The notes under the pieces are model-generated. The model was not told the origin of the DNA. It saw only the letters and a list, made by a program, of their open reading frames with translations, and did not search any database. From Odontesthes bonariensis (Eukaryota > Chordata > Actinopteri > Atheriniformes > Atherinopsidae): 64,000 nucleotides of DNA. A program made the translations under genes and the position numbers. This document shows, one piece after another, positions 41,718-53,300 of this stretch; position 1 is the stretch's first letter, and each line of letters opens with the position of its first letter. The DNA is taken from positions 32,987,449-33,051,448 of the forward strand of contig NC_134515.1 in the NCBI RefSeq assembly GCF_027942865.1, read 5' to 3'.

Positions 41718-43015
41718 GCATTTTATCTGGTAGGTTTTTTTGGTTTTTTTTTTCAAGCATTTGTTCATCATGACCAGTATGATATTAGGTTTTATTCCAA
41801 TCTTGATTTTCTGAAATTTTTCTGAAATCAGCCAGAGAAGCTTGAAACACTGAGTAGTCTTTATTACATTGTTTGACACTATGCTTTGCTCCATAAGTGA
41901 ACACATAAGTAAAGATTCTATGAAAAAGGGATCGTTTTATTTATTTATTTTTTTAAATGAATCTTGAGCTTGTTGTTCAATTTTCAATATATTTTCAAAT
42001 CATTCACGTGGGCCTCACTCTGTCTGTGTTTCTGCCCTCTACAGGTCGGTGCTGTTGTTTTGACACAGCATGCAACTGTCAGGAGCTCGTCTGTACTAAG
42101 AGGTGTTTGACGTGATGTACCAAAGTGGCCTGTGTGGTTTACAGTCCATGGGACTTTTTATGTTGGAAAATAGTGCCAATGAAGCTTTCCAACATCCACA
42201 CATGCTCACGCAAATTTAACTCGCATGCTCAGCTCATTCAACATTTTAGACAAGATTCAAGGACATGTCTAATTTAGAGGGAGATATGATGGGCTCCCTT
42301 GCTCGAAGCTCGGCTGAAAGAAAGTCCCTGACCTCTCACGTTATAGAAGCTTTATATAAGGACAACCATTTATGTTTTGTTTTTGTTGTTGTTTTTTTAA
42401 TATATTTTTCCCTTTTTGTTTTAGTCTTTATTAGGGACTATTTGCTTTTTTTAAGTGATTTGTGCTCATTTTTTGGGGGTGCGATATAATTGTTGTTAAA
42501 GAAAGGGCACACAATCAGACAAGACTATTATTGTACTTCATCTTATCTAAAGCATCATTATAAAGCCAACCTGCATATATGAAAAAAAACATCAAACAAC
42601 AAACACACTGCTTCCAATAAGCCATACTGGTGTAAAATGTAAAGGAAAAGTTGTCTTTATTTTTGTTACTTTCTTTTTGTTCATTGTTTATATTTTATTC
42701 CATTTTTCTAAAGTATTTGCTTCCTTTTTAAAAGAAAAAAAAAACACATCAAACTAAAAAAATTTATGCTCCTACAAATGAAAAACTTACAGTATAAATG
42801 CCACAAGTATTTGCATGATGTTCCAATGTGCATGTCTCACATGCCATCGGTGCACTAGAATATGAAACATTGATATATGAAACAGATGACTTTTCTCTCT
42901 CATTATAAGCGACTTTACACAGAGCTGCTCCATCTGTGTGCTATTTTGTGCTGATGAGTTGAAAAGATATTGTTCTTGTATTGTTTTTATTTTGCTGGGA
43001 TCCTGTATGCTCAGA

Positions 43016-43021
43016 AATAAA
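43016..43021 (+). promoter_or_regulatory. Possible distal poly(A) signal of camk1g
   Basis: AATAAA about 1.3 kb after the stop, with no other gene between. The interval 41690-43700 shows long T and A runs typical of a 3' UTR and no coding motif. Confidence 0.35.
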
Positions 43022-43807
43022 GGCTGTACAGAATCTACATTTGTTTTGGCATTTGCTACCTCTAGCTACAATTGACACTTCTCCAATCTTGGTTTTTCTT
43101 TCTTGTTTTATTCCTATGGCTACATTTTCATGGTCTTTTTTCCTAATTTCATTAAACGCTTCCAACATTTTAACCCAACTCTATAACCTGGTTTAGTGTC
43201 CTCAATTACACTAAACTCTAAGCCAATTACCTGGTTGTACTTTAGTGGATTAGTTGTCACATTAGCATCCATCATAGTCAGGATTACCAAGAGCTGTGTA
43301 TTTAGAGCAGGAGGTTTCAGACAATAAATTACTACTAGCCAGAAGAGATGAAACCTGTTCTTGTTACCAAAGACTTCATTTTTTTAAATCTACGTTGGAA
43401 GCCAGTAATCCTCAAGGATGATTTAGAATACATATAACCCTAACAGCAGAGATCATGGTTACCAGTTTGGCTTTTACCCTTTGACACCTGTTTAATATCA
43501 ATGGTAAATAGTCTGCACTTATGTAGAAACTTTTTAGGCTTGTTTCTAGGTTCTATAAAGTGCTATGCAATGTGTTTTACACTTGATTAACACCCTCATT
43601 CATACATTTGCTTTATTATGTATTTTCACTTCATGTATGTAGTTCTTTTTTTCTCTCTCTTTCTTACAATCAGATACCGATGAACATATCCAAAGCAATG
43701 TGTAGCTAATTACATGATCTAAAAATTATATAAACTTTGTGTACTGCTCTTCTCTCCCATGAGCTCTGTATGAAAAACTTTTCACATCTACACTCCATAA
43801 CCCCTCC

Positions 43808-43837
43808 TCCCCCCCCCCCCCCCCCCTCCCCCCCCAA
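43808..43837. repeat. C-rich homopolymer tract
   Basis: About 28 nearly uninterrupted C bases. A minus-strand frame through it gives a glycine run that is a composition artefact. A second C run lies at about 45579-45593. Confidence 0.85.
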
Positions 43838-44589
43838 CCACATGGCTGACTTGGTGGAGTCCAGTGTTGAGACAGACTGTCTATTGAAGCACCAGAACAT
43901 GGAAATGTAGGGCAAAGGTCTCCAAACAGTCTCAACCTTTTCCCAGCAGTTGCCAGCACAAATGCCCAGAAGTGAGTTGCTGAAAGAGGAACATTATTGA
44001 CAGCATAAGCTGAATGATATTTCCAGCAGTGGCTTAGGAAAGCCCGCAAATGGGGTAAGAGGCTAGAGTTACCCCTCTTTCTCTGGTTTGAGTTACGGAA
44101 AACTAAGAGTTTCCCTCATTTCAGGGTTAATAAACTCAGAGTTTTCACTAAACCTGCTTTGTGAAGCGGACCTCTGGTCTTGAAATTAGGTAAATACAAC
44201 CTCAGATGAGCAACACATGACATATTACATCATGTCATTTGTTAAACAATAACTAAGCTGAAAGGCTAAAGAAGTGTGTGAAAAACCAAGGGCACTTGTA
44301 GAACCACTTTTAGCAGCAATAACTTCGAGTCTGTATGACGTTATTAGTCACATAAATGTCCAATTCTCTTTACAGTGTTGTTTCAGATCAATGAGGTTTG
44401 CAGTTATTATTTTATTTGCAGCTCTTTTATAGTCAAATTGCAGCATTTTAATCAGGGTTGAGGTTGAGGGTTAAGGTTTAGATTTTGACTGGGCCATTAT
44501 AACACCTTGATTCATTTCTCATTTAGCCATTCCGTTGTAGCTTTGGTTATTAGAATCATTGCCTTGGTGCATGACCCAACTGGGCCAAG

Positions 44590-44905
44590 TTTTAAGATTA
44601 AGAGAGAGACAGATCAGATTTATTATCATATATACAGTCACACGAAATTTGGCCCGCGCTTTTAACCCCTCCAGGTTGGCACCTGTTGACACACACATGC
44701 ACATGCACAGGGTCACACACTCATGGAGACAGATGCCATACACTGGAGCGGTGGGCAGCCAATCACAGCACCCAGGAAGCATGAGGGTAAGGTGCCTTGC
44801 TCAAAGGCACCCCTCCAGCTGTCAGTTTCACCAATCTTTGTGAGTAAATCGAACCGCCAACCTTCCGGACAACCCACTCTAACCACTGAGCCACGGCCGT
44901 TCAGT
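44590..44905 (-). mobile_element. tRNA-derived SINE, copy 1
   Basis: On the minus strand it begins GGCCGTGGCTCAGTGGTTAG (A-box) and GGCGGTTCGATT (B-box), followed by a unique body (GACAGCTGGAGGGGTGCC, TGAGCAAGGCACC) and a 3' end AATAAATCTGATCTGTCTC. Two sister copies lie at 48175-48495 and 55704-55992. It inserted into the Tc1-like copy. Confidence 0.8.
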
Positions 44906-45100
44906 GTTTTTTTTAGCTGACAGATAGCCACCCATTTGACTCAAAAATACTTTGGTACGCGGTGGTTGACTCAATGACTGCAAGATGCCCACGTCCCGTT
45001 GTTGCAAATCAGGACCCCTTATTATTCATTATTCAATCATTACCATCGTGCTTGACAACTGGTATGACATGCTGCCATGATTTTTTTTTTTGTTTTTTTT

Positions 45101-45425
45101 AGATTAGATTAGATTAGATTAGATTATACTTTATTTATCCCACAACAGGGAAAATCACTTGCCACAGCAGCAACACAGTAACAACAACATACATGAACAA
45201 GAAATTTTAAAAAGAAGAGAAAAAGCATGTACTAAAAAGTAAAGTGACCAAAAAGTAAAGTGACCTAGTATAAATAATATTGCACATTATGAAGTTTAAA
45301 TGAATAAAATATAAAATAAATACAGATAAAGAAAAATCTCTCCGTGAGTGAGAAAGAAAATGCACTTCAAAACAATCCATCCTTCCACAGTGTTTTTCTA
45401 ATACTGTTTTAAACTTTAACATTTA
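45101..45425 (-). mobile_element. LINE 3' tail with GATTA repeats
   Basis: Five ATTAGATT-type units (45101-45126) are followed by ACTTTATTTATCCCACAACA, the reverse complement of a fish LINE 3' end. No coding part remains. Confidence 0.55.
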
Positions 45426-45600
45426 ACATTCTAACTGAGGTCTGTAGAGTCACAGATGTAGCTCTTGTTTTTTTTTCAGTTTCTGTGAGCTTTAAACGGT
45501 CTGACGTTAATCTTGCTGGAACGTCCACTCCTGGTAAGATTGACAACTGTCTTGAATGTCTTAAACTTGTGAATAATCCCCCCCCCCCCCCCCATTTTTT

Positions 45601-46840
45601 CTAATTTCGTGTTGTCCTGAGATGTGAAAGCTTCTCATCTTTATGATCCATATGCTATTGATGGAGCCATTTTCGTATGTTAATTAGTTAAAACCCGGAT
45701 TCAGCACCGCAAAAGAGAAGACTCAACTGTAATAATGGCCTAATGAGCTATTATAAAGACTTGTAATAAAAACCTAAGACAAGCTTGAAGTTATCTTATT
45801 GTATTATTTTGTGATATATTGTGGGGTTGTGTTGACAGAATAGTTTTAATAAGGTCGATTCGTTATATCTGATAGGCTTTACTTTAATCTATCAATCTCG
45901 TATCTCTCAAGTGTTAACTTTTTTTAAAGCTCAATCAATTTTACATCTTAGACCACTGAATTTTTTTTTTCATTTACTCTCTATATGTTATTGATGGTCT
46001 GACATGCACTTAAATATGTTCATGAATTTCAATAGCAGCAGTGCGTCGAGGCGCTCGTGGTGTATTTCAGTCTGGACCAATGTGGGAGCATCTACCCTGG
46101 CGCCATTTCCATGGCTAAAGGTCCAACTGGACGAAATGCCTGTGTGCTAGTTGTGCATGATCTGGTGTGCAGATGTTGATCCAGCCCTCGCATACAGTCA
46201 TTTTCATGACACGTCTCTCTGTGACAAAGATCAGACACATTTCCCAACTCACTCGCCTGACTTCACCCCTCTCTCCTGGACAGCGGGATCTGGGTCAAAG
46301 GGCAGAGGGTTTGAGACGAGGATACACGTACACGCAAATCCCAGCTGTCTCTCACTGGGTTATTGTCGACAGTTTGCAGAGAGCAGGAGCCAGAACAGCT
46401 CGGGACTGCATGATTCAGGGGATTGTGTAAAACATTATCTCCTCTTGCAGTTTATCTGTCAGTGTTCAATAAGGGGTATTCCATGTGTGACCAGTACAGC
46501 TGTTAAAAAACTGTCAGCCAATATATGGGACTGGCTTTTCACAAGCTAATGTGTTGTGATTGGACACTATCCAAGTTCTCATTAGGAAGACATTGCATGT
46601 ACAAGTCAGGAGAAATACATTGATCACTCATGTTGAGTGTTCAGTATAATAAATCCATTGTCCAATTCGACATTATTATCTCCTTATAGATAGTAAATGA
46701 CTGTCAGCACACCTTAATTTTGTTTACTGTTTGTGCTGCTTAACACATGGGATGTCACATGCACAGGATCATGTGGGAGGAGTATTTGTTTCACTTCTTG
46801 TCCTACAAACCCATGCCCTTTAACACAAATAAGTGTTCAT
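45601..46840. other. Intergenic between camk1g and g0s2
   Basis: No lamb3-like exon or other gene is visible. A 132-codon frame at 46151-46549 has no recognisable motif. Confidence 0.4.
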
Positions 46841-46843
46841 CTC

Positions 46844-46849
46844 TATAAA
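46844..46849 (+). promoter_or_regulatory. Candidate TATA box of g0s2
   Basis: TATAAA about 30 bases before the likely start of the first exon, which ends at 47003 with donor GTGAGT. Confidence 0.4.
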
Positions 46850-46874
46850 GCAATAGCAGTACAAGTAGCCTCAT

Positions 46875-47003
46875 GAATATGCATTGTGGGAGTTGTCAAT
46901 ACTTTTGTTTAAATTGCAGGATCTGCTCCTGCCTCTCTGCCTGCGACTGCATGCTTTGTGCCAAACATTGGGAGAAAGTCAAGGATTTGGTGTGGGCTTC
47001 AAA
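46875..47003 (+). other. g0s2: Probable 5' non-coding exon of g0s2
   Basis: The segment ends in CTTCAAA followed by a consensus donor GTGAGT. The acceptor TTTAAGCACAG ends at 47126, giving a 123-base intron in the 5' UTR and leaving 17 leader bases before the ATG. The exon start is inferred from the TATA position. Vertebrate G0S2 genes have one 5' UTR intron. Confidence 0.5.
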
Positions 47004-47143
47004 GTGAGTATCTTTATATTACAAAATGACTGGTTTAAATATGACCAAACCACTTGGTTTTCAAAAGTTAATTGTGTTTATGGGCAGTTTTCTCGAAGTA
47101 AAATACCTTATTTTCTTTAAGCACAGTCATCAACTATCAGAAG

Positions 47144-47497
47144 ATGGAAAACAGTGGCAACATCATCCCATTTGTTAAGGAGATGCTGAAACAGAGGCCC
47201 AGCCGGAGCATGCTGAAGATCTACATGCTTGGCTCTACTCTGGCGATGCTTGGAATGGTCGGTGGACTGGTAGAAATGGTTTTCCTGCCGTTTTCGGACA
47301 ATCACATTGTTGAGGACGAACAAGTTGAGATTTTCATGGAGAAGAAGAAGGAAAGGAAGCAGGTGTTGAAATCACACTCTCCCTTGGTTCATATTGATGC
47401 TGAGGACATGCTGGACACAGTATTGTCTGAGGCCAAGGCCAAACACCTCGGTACTGCTGTGCAAAGAAGCTCAGCCAACCGCTTACATGCTTCTTAA
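47144..47497 (+). CDS. g0s2: G0/G1 switch protein 2 (ATGL inhibitor)
   Basis: An intact 117-codon frame. The start region MENSGNIIPFVKEMLKQRPS, the hydrophobic hairpin-like stretch around MLGSTLAMLGMVGGLVEMVF (about 28-47) and the C-terminus NRLHAS correspond to vertebrate G0S2 (human ends NRQHAS). G0S2 binds the patatin domain of adipose triglyceride lipase (PNPLA2) through this hydrophobic region at lipid droplets and blocks lipolysis. The middle carries a KKKERKQ basic patch. Human G0S2 is 103 aa, so this form is slightly longer between the hydrophobic part and the tail. An AATAAA at 47780-47785 is a fitting poly(A) signal. Its neighbour camk1g is also near G0S2 in human. Confidence 0.93.
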   Translation: MENSGNIIPFVKEMLKQRPSRSMLKIYMLGSTLAMLGMVGGLVEMVFLPFSDNHIVEDEQVEIFMEKKKERKQVLKSHSPLVHIDAEDMLDTVLSEAKAKHLGTAVQRSSANRLHAS

Positions 47498-47779
47498 AGA
47501 AAACTCCATATAAATGGACACAAGAAGTGATGGTAATGGTGGTGAATTTACGCCACCATGTTGAACTGGTCCCTTTCAACTTAATAATTTATTTCGGATT
47601 TGGTTAAAAATGTAATTTGCCCCCGTTGATGGCAAAAAATACAGAGAGTGAGTTGATAAACTGATAACTGCAGGATACAGTGATGTGAGGCTGCTGGGCA
47701 GCAGATACATTTGCATGAGATGTGATGAATGTGTTGGGAAAACAATGGTATGTGTGTGGTTTAATTCATTTTGCACTTC

Positions 47780-47785
47780 AATAAA
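47780..47785 (+). terminator. Poly(A) signal of g0s2
   Basis: Consensus AATAAA about 280 bases after the stop, followed within 20 bases by a likely cleavage region. Confidence 0.6.
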
Positions 47786-48174
47786 GATGTTTCTACTGGC
47801 AACAGACTCATTCGTGATTTGATTAGAATCTGTGGTGCCACTTCATCATATGTGAGAAAAAGAAAACGAAAAGGCAACAAACTTTGGATGATTTATTTGC
47901 TACTTTAATTTCTTGTTATTGGTTTACTATTCAAATCAGAAAAATGTAAAAGCAAAACAGAAACAATATGACAAACAATCCAAAACTTAAAATGTTAATT
48001 TCACAGTCATGAAATAGAGATAAAAAAAAAATTAAAAAAAGAGACACAAACCTTCTGTGTCAAATATACATTTGTTACACACCACCTTTATTTCAGACTT
48101 AAGGTCCAGGTTAAAAAAAACACTTAAGATAGAAAAATAACAAAAATCCAAAAATCACAATATGAATGTGATTT

Positions 48175-48495
48175 GGTGGCTGTGGCTCAGTGGTTAGAGT
48201 GGGTTGTCCAATAACTGGAAGGTTGGTGGTTTGATTCTCACTCTTGCCACTCAAAGATTGGTGAAACTGACAGCTGGAGGGGTGTCAGTCCACCTCCTTG
48301 CCACGGCTGAGGTGCCCTTGAGCAAGGCAACGTACCCCCATGCTCCCTGGGCGGTGTGATTGGCTGCCCACCGAGTGTGTGACCCTGTGCATGTGTGTGT
48401 TGAAGAGGTGCCAACCTGGATGGGTTAAAAATGGAGGACAAATTTTGTATATGTTCCCTGTAATGTAGATGACAATAAATCTGATCTTAATGTCA
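48175..48495 (+). mobile_element. tRNA-derived SINE, copy 2
   Basis: Begins GGTGGCTGTGGCTCAGTGG with an A-box, then GGTGGTTTGATTC (B-box), the body motifs shared with the other copies (ACAGCTGGAGGGGTG, TGAGCAAGGCA) and ACAATAAATCTGATCTTAAT at the end. Frames through it are shadows. Confidence 0.8.
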
Positions 48496-49165
48496 GTTTT
48501 CAACAAGGAGACCGCTACATGGATGTCTCCACAATTGTGACTGGTATCATGTAGTATATTATCTAAACATTGAGGACGCAAATAAATGAATACATTAAAT
48601 TCCTTAGAATAGATTCTCATATATTGCTCACTCTTGTGGACACAAACTTATGACTGGCACTGAGTCATTTTGGCCTCTTCAATGACATTTTCATAACATC
48701 CCTAAAAGCAACCTGAAATCTCTGCAGGCTCACTTTACTGTTGTTTAACAACACAAAAAAAGACATCCTCACTCCATCAGTACATACACTAAAGCCACAC
48801 AGCAGAGCATTTGCTCAAGAGAGATTATGAGACATTGCATGTAACTATGTTCTCCATCTGTCATTTGTTCTGCAATCAAATGTCCAAGATAATTTGGCTT
48901 CATTACAAACACTAAAAATGATATTGGGCGATTTAAAGCCATTTTAGACATTTGCTCTCTTTGGCTCTACATATCATTAATAGTACTATTTGATGGAAAG
49001 TTCTACTGTATATATTGTTACCAAACTCGAGCTGGCAGACCCTCGAACCATAGTAGGTGGAGCCCCCTTGGAGATAGCTCTGTTTAGCTCGTTGAGGTAA
49101 CATACATGATCGGGACCACGTCTGAAGAACGGCACTTTTATTCCCAGCACTTCTCGCATGAAGAA
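48496..49165. other. Intergenic, no feature recognised
   Basis: A/T-rich DNA with short minus-strand frames that lack motifs. Confidence 0.35.
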
Positions 49166-49167
49166 AA

Positions 49168-50014
49168 TACAATCAGAATCAGAATCGCTTTTTCTTGCAC
49201 ACACGAGGAATTTTACTCCTGTTACACCTCGCTCTCTTCAGTGCAACAAGTACAAAAAATAGACAAAAAATAGACATGGAACAAGGCTAAAGCATAAAGT
49301 GCAAATTGGTGCATGGTGCAAGGATGGATAGTAAAATATAAATATAAATACAGAGTTCACAGTATGGTAGGATGGATTTTTCCAGGAGATGTACAGATAT
49401 GCAGATATACTGAAGTCCGGTTTTAGCTGTTTAACACAGAGACAGCCTGAGGGAAGAAACTGTTCCTGTGTCTTGTTGTTTTGGCGTACAGAGTTCTGTA
49501 GCGCCTTGCAGAAGGGAGGAGTTTAAACAGTTTGTGTCCAGGGTGTGATGAGTCTGCAGAGATGTTACCTGCCCGTTTCATGACTCTGGACAGGTACAGG
49601 TCCTGGATGGAGGGCAGGCTGACACCAATAATCTTCTCTGCAGACCTTATTGTCCGTTGAAGTCTGTTCTTTTCCTGTTTGGTGGTTGATCCGAACCAAA
49701 CGGTGATGGATGAACAGAGAACAGACTGAACAATGGCGGTGTAAAGCTGGATCAGCAGCTCCTTAGGTAGGTTGAGCTTCCTGAGCTGCCGCAGGAAGTA
49801 CAGCCTCTGCTGGGCCTTTTTGATGATGGTGACTGTGTTGGTCTCCCACTTCAGGTCCTGAGAGATTGTGAAGCCCAGAAACCTGAAGGATTTCACAGCA
49901 GACACTGCGTTGTTGGTGATGGTGATGGGTGGCAGAGTGGGGGGGCTTCTCCTAAAGTCCACTGTCATCTCCACTGTTTTCCAGCAATCCAACAAAACTA
50001 GCCCCTCCCACATA
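49168..50014 (-). mobile_element. Rex1-like LINE 3' part, open C-terminal frame
   Basis: A minus-strand frame of 196 codons (50013-49423) reads the end of a Rex1-like reverse transcriptase: FRFLGFTISQDLKWETNT, QQRLYFLRQLRKLNLPKEL, ITVWFGSTTKQEKNRLQRTI and HKLFKLLPSARRYRTLYAK, then NSFFPQAVSVLN. A 3' UTR of 250 bases and a tail of GATTCT units (49168-49184) follow. The RT core is lost by 5' truncation. It sits just upstream of taf8. Confidence 0.75.
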
Positions 50015-50203
50015 ACAAATCACAGTAAACGGCTGAGCCTGTAACAATATATAATAAATAATGAGGAGCAGTAAGGAGACTACAAGGTCATCTGCATTCA
50101 TGTGAAAACCAGAGACATACATGTATATTTATTTTCGAGTTGGACGTGCCATATTATAGATAAACACTGGACGGCAGCATTCAAATAAGTGAGGGGTGAT
50201 TAC

Positions 50204-50226
50204 AACTTCCGCTCAGATGGCGGAAG
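50204..50226 (+). promoter_or_regulatory. Candidate taf8 promoter motifs (ETS/YY1-like)
   Basis: ACTTCCGC and AGATGGCGGAAG lie about 120-140 bases before the taf8 start codon. These match the ETS and YY1 core patterns found in TATA-less housekeeping promoters. No TATA box is seen. Confidence 0.4.
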
Positions 50227-50342
50227 CAATGTAATTTAGTCGCACCATGTTTACCAACGGCGGCGAAACCCTCGTCGGTTAAATAAAGTTATTTTAACGC
50301 AAAATCTAATCCACCGAACGACCTAAATTTAAAGAATTGCAG

Positions 50343-53300
50343 ATGGCGGATCCTGCGGTGGCATCGGGAGGGTCGCTGAATGCAGGCGGGGTAAGAGATG
50401 CTTTTTACGTCCGGAGCAGACCGCATCCAGGTTTTAGCTAGCATACACATCCGACTGAATGAGATAACCTCTATGCGCTGACACGTTTCAACACGATAAA
50501 GAAAGTTAAATGGATATTTTTTTGTTTAATAAGAACCCACTTTGCTTTACGGTGTATTGTAAGGTTAACTATAGTTTAACCTCTTTATTCTGCATCGTCC
50601 GTAAATGCAAGGTGTGTTTTCTTTACTGGATAAATGACAGTGTTCCACATATGTTTTAAAAATCTTTCTTCAGATATTTCCAGAACTTCTCCGAAGTTAT
50701 ACTTAAGAACTAACTATATCTATTTAGGCCACTAACACAAAAAACTGTGTTTTTCTTGTTCTTACTTAACACGTTGCTCACATACACTGCCCATCCAAAA
50801 AAAATGTCACCACCCGGATTTAACTAAGTAAACAGGTCAGAGCCTCCCATTGGATAATTACTGCATGGATGATGATGTGTCAACTGGTAACAAGTTATTT
50901 TATCCTAACTGCTGCAGTGAGTAGCTTCTCTTTTTCTTTCTTTTTTTAAAAACAACTTCGTAAGAGTCTTATGGTCGTGGAAAAGATGTTCATCTGTTTC
51001 AAAAGGGTCAGATTATTGGCATGCATCAAGCAAAGAAAACATCTAAGGAGACTGTTGAAACTACTAAGGTTGGGTTAAGAACTGTCCAACGCATAATTAA
51101 AAACTGGAGAGACAGTGGGGAAACCATCTTCGAGGAAGAAATGTGGTCGAAAAAAATCTTGAATGATCGTGTTTGACGATCACTTTAACTTTTGGTGAAA
51201 TTAAATTGTAAAAAAAAATCCCACAACAGTAGAACTCACAGCTATGTTTAATAGTGAAAGTAAAAGTATTTGCACACCCTCAATGTGAAGGGAATGCGAG
51301 CGATTGGGGACTAAACAGCTGTGTAGTACGGTGGCCGACAAGTGCAAACGCGCTGCAAACGGCGAAACAAATCCAACAATAAAATGCTGCAAGAGAAAAA
51401 TGCGGCAATCACAAAAACGACCGGAGCACACGCGCTGCAAATATCAAAACACATGCAAAACATAAACGCTGCAAACATCAAAACACATGCAAGACAGAAA
51501 CGCTGCAAACATCAAAACACATGCAAGAAAAAAACGCACTGCAAACATCAAAACACATGCAAGAAAAAAACGCACTGCAAACATCAAAACACATGCAAGA
51601 CAGAAACGCTGCATACATCAAAACACATGCAAGAAAAAAATGCGCTGCAAACTTCATAACACATGCAAGACAGAAACGAAAGAGAGGAAAGTCAAAAGGT
51701 ACGTTGTCATTTATGTCTTTTTTAAACACTTGGCCGTAATCTTTTACCTTATAATAGCGACATAACTCCGCTGCTCTTCTATAATAAAGTAAAAGATTAC
51801 GGCCAAGTGTTTAAAAAAGACATAAATGACAACTACCTTTTGACTTTCTTCTATTTCGTTCATATGGTCGATCTCCCATAGTCGATCCCCTATCCCACAG
51901 GTCGAGACCGCCTACTGGCCTGGCGAACTTCCGTTGTATTTTGAAGTTTGCAGCGTTTCTCTCTTGCATGTGTTTTGATGTTTGCAGCGTTTCTGTCTTG
52001 CATGTGTTTTGATGTTTGCAGCGTTTCTGTCTTGCATGTGTTTTGATGTTTGCAGCGTTTTTTTCTTGCATGTGTTTTGATGTTTGCAGCGTTTCTGTCT
52101 TGCATATGTTTTGGGGTTTACAGCGCGTGTGCTCTGGTCGTTTTTGTTATTGCCGCATTTTTCTGTTGCAGCATTTTATTGTTGGATTTGTTTCGCCGTT
52201 TGCAGCGCGTTTGCACGTGTCGGCCACCGTAGTGTAGCCTTAAGAAAACCACTTATCAGTGAGTCTAATTGGGGAAAAAAGGCTTAAATTTGCAAGGGAG
52301 CATAAAGATGCAGTCATGTGGTCTGATGAGTGCATATTTACGCTGTTCCAGAGTGATGGGTGCATCAGAAGAGGGGCAGATGAAGTGACGCACCCGTCAT
52401 GCCTCATGCCTACCTCACAAGCCTGTGAGGGCAGTGCTATGATCTGTGGTTGCTGCAGCTGGTCAGTTTGAGGTTCAGCAAAGTTATATGCCCAAAGAAA
52501 GAGGTCAGCTGATGACCTGAATATTCTGAATTACCAGGTTTTTCCATCAGTGGGTTTTTTTCTACCCCTGATGGCACAGGCATATTTCAAGATGACAATT
52601 CCCGGATTCATCAGGCTCAAATTGTGAAAGAGTGGTTCAGGGAGCATGAGACATCATTTTCACACATGGACTGGCCACCACAGAGTCCAGACCTTAACCC
52701 CTGTTCCCAGTCTTTGGGATGTGCTGGAGAAGACTTTGCACAGCGGTCTGACTCTCCCGTCATCATGGTGAAAAATGAATGCAACTGGATTGAAACAAAT
52801 GCATGACAGAAGCTTATCGAAACGACGCCACAGCGAATGTGTATGCTGTAATCAAAGTTAAAGGCGGTCCAACGAAATATTAGAGTGTGCGACTTTTTTC
52901 TTTTTTGCCCCGGCAGTGTATTTACTGTGCAGGATTGATAAAGCACCTGAACCCCTGGTATTAAGTAGAGAGCAACCCAACATGAAATGAAATTTTAAAA
53001 AAAACAACACAAAAATTCAATTTAAGTTTACTTTTTTTTAAAGGTTTTAAAAAAAGGAAAAAAATAAACTTTTACTAGGACTCAGTAGTGTAAAAGTCAA
53101 CGGTGAGGTTCTCCAGCTTTTATTTCTTCTTTGCCCTCTTAGCGTGGGGGCGGGACTAAAGCAGCCCCCAGCCCTGCAGAGAACTACCACCTGGCCCGAC
53201 GTCGCACCCTGCAGGTTGTTGTCAGTGCCCTGCTGACTGAGAGCGGCTTCGAGAGTGCAGAGAATGCAGCAGTGGAGACACTCACTGAGATGATGCAGAG

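Larger units (their letters stand above)
44260..45600 (-). mobile_element. Tc1-like transposon copy, degraded and twice interrupted
   Basis: On the minus strand, decayed Tc1 transposase can be followed through three blocks. 45590-45430 matches the N-terminal region (TVVNLTRSGRS-like, after the helix-turn-helix). 45090-44930 matches the central part (around the second D). 44590-44260 matches the C-terminal part (SCTKAMILITKATTEWLNE, ending in QTRSYCC). A SINE (44590-44905) and a LINE tail (45101-45425) separate them. The terminal repeats were not identified. Confidence 0.6.

Noticed and set aside
43706-44049. Glycine-rich minus-strand frames
   Set aside because: Produced by the C homopolymer at 43808-43837.
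46151-46549. 132-codon frame upstream of g0s2
   Set aside because: No motif, overlapped by another frame, no splice or promoter support.
43700-46840. Search for lamb3 exons between camk1g and g0s2
   Set aside because: No laminin EGF-type cysteine pattern or coiled-coil exon is seen on either strand.
51433-51668. Regular direct repeats resembling a CRISPR array
   Set aside because: The units are tandem with no distinct spacers, are mirrored in the opposite arm, and lie in a vertebrate intron within a transposon with a target duplication.
51811-52105. Repetitive open frames ([13 protein letters not shown]-type)
   Set aside because: Periodic translation of the tandem 33-36 bp DNA units on both strands; no start context or conserved domain.
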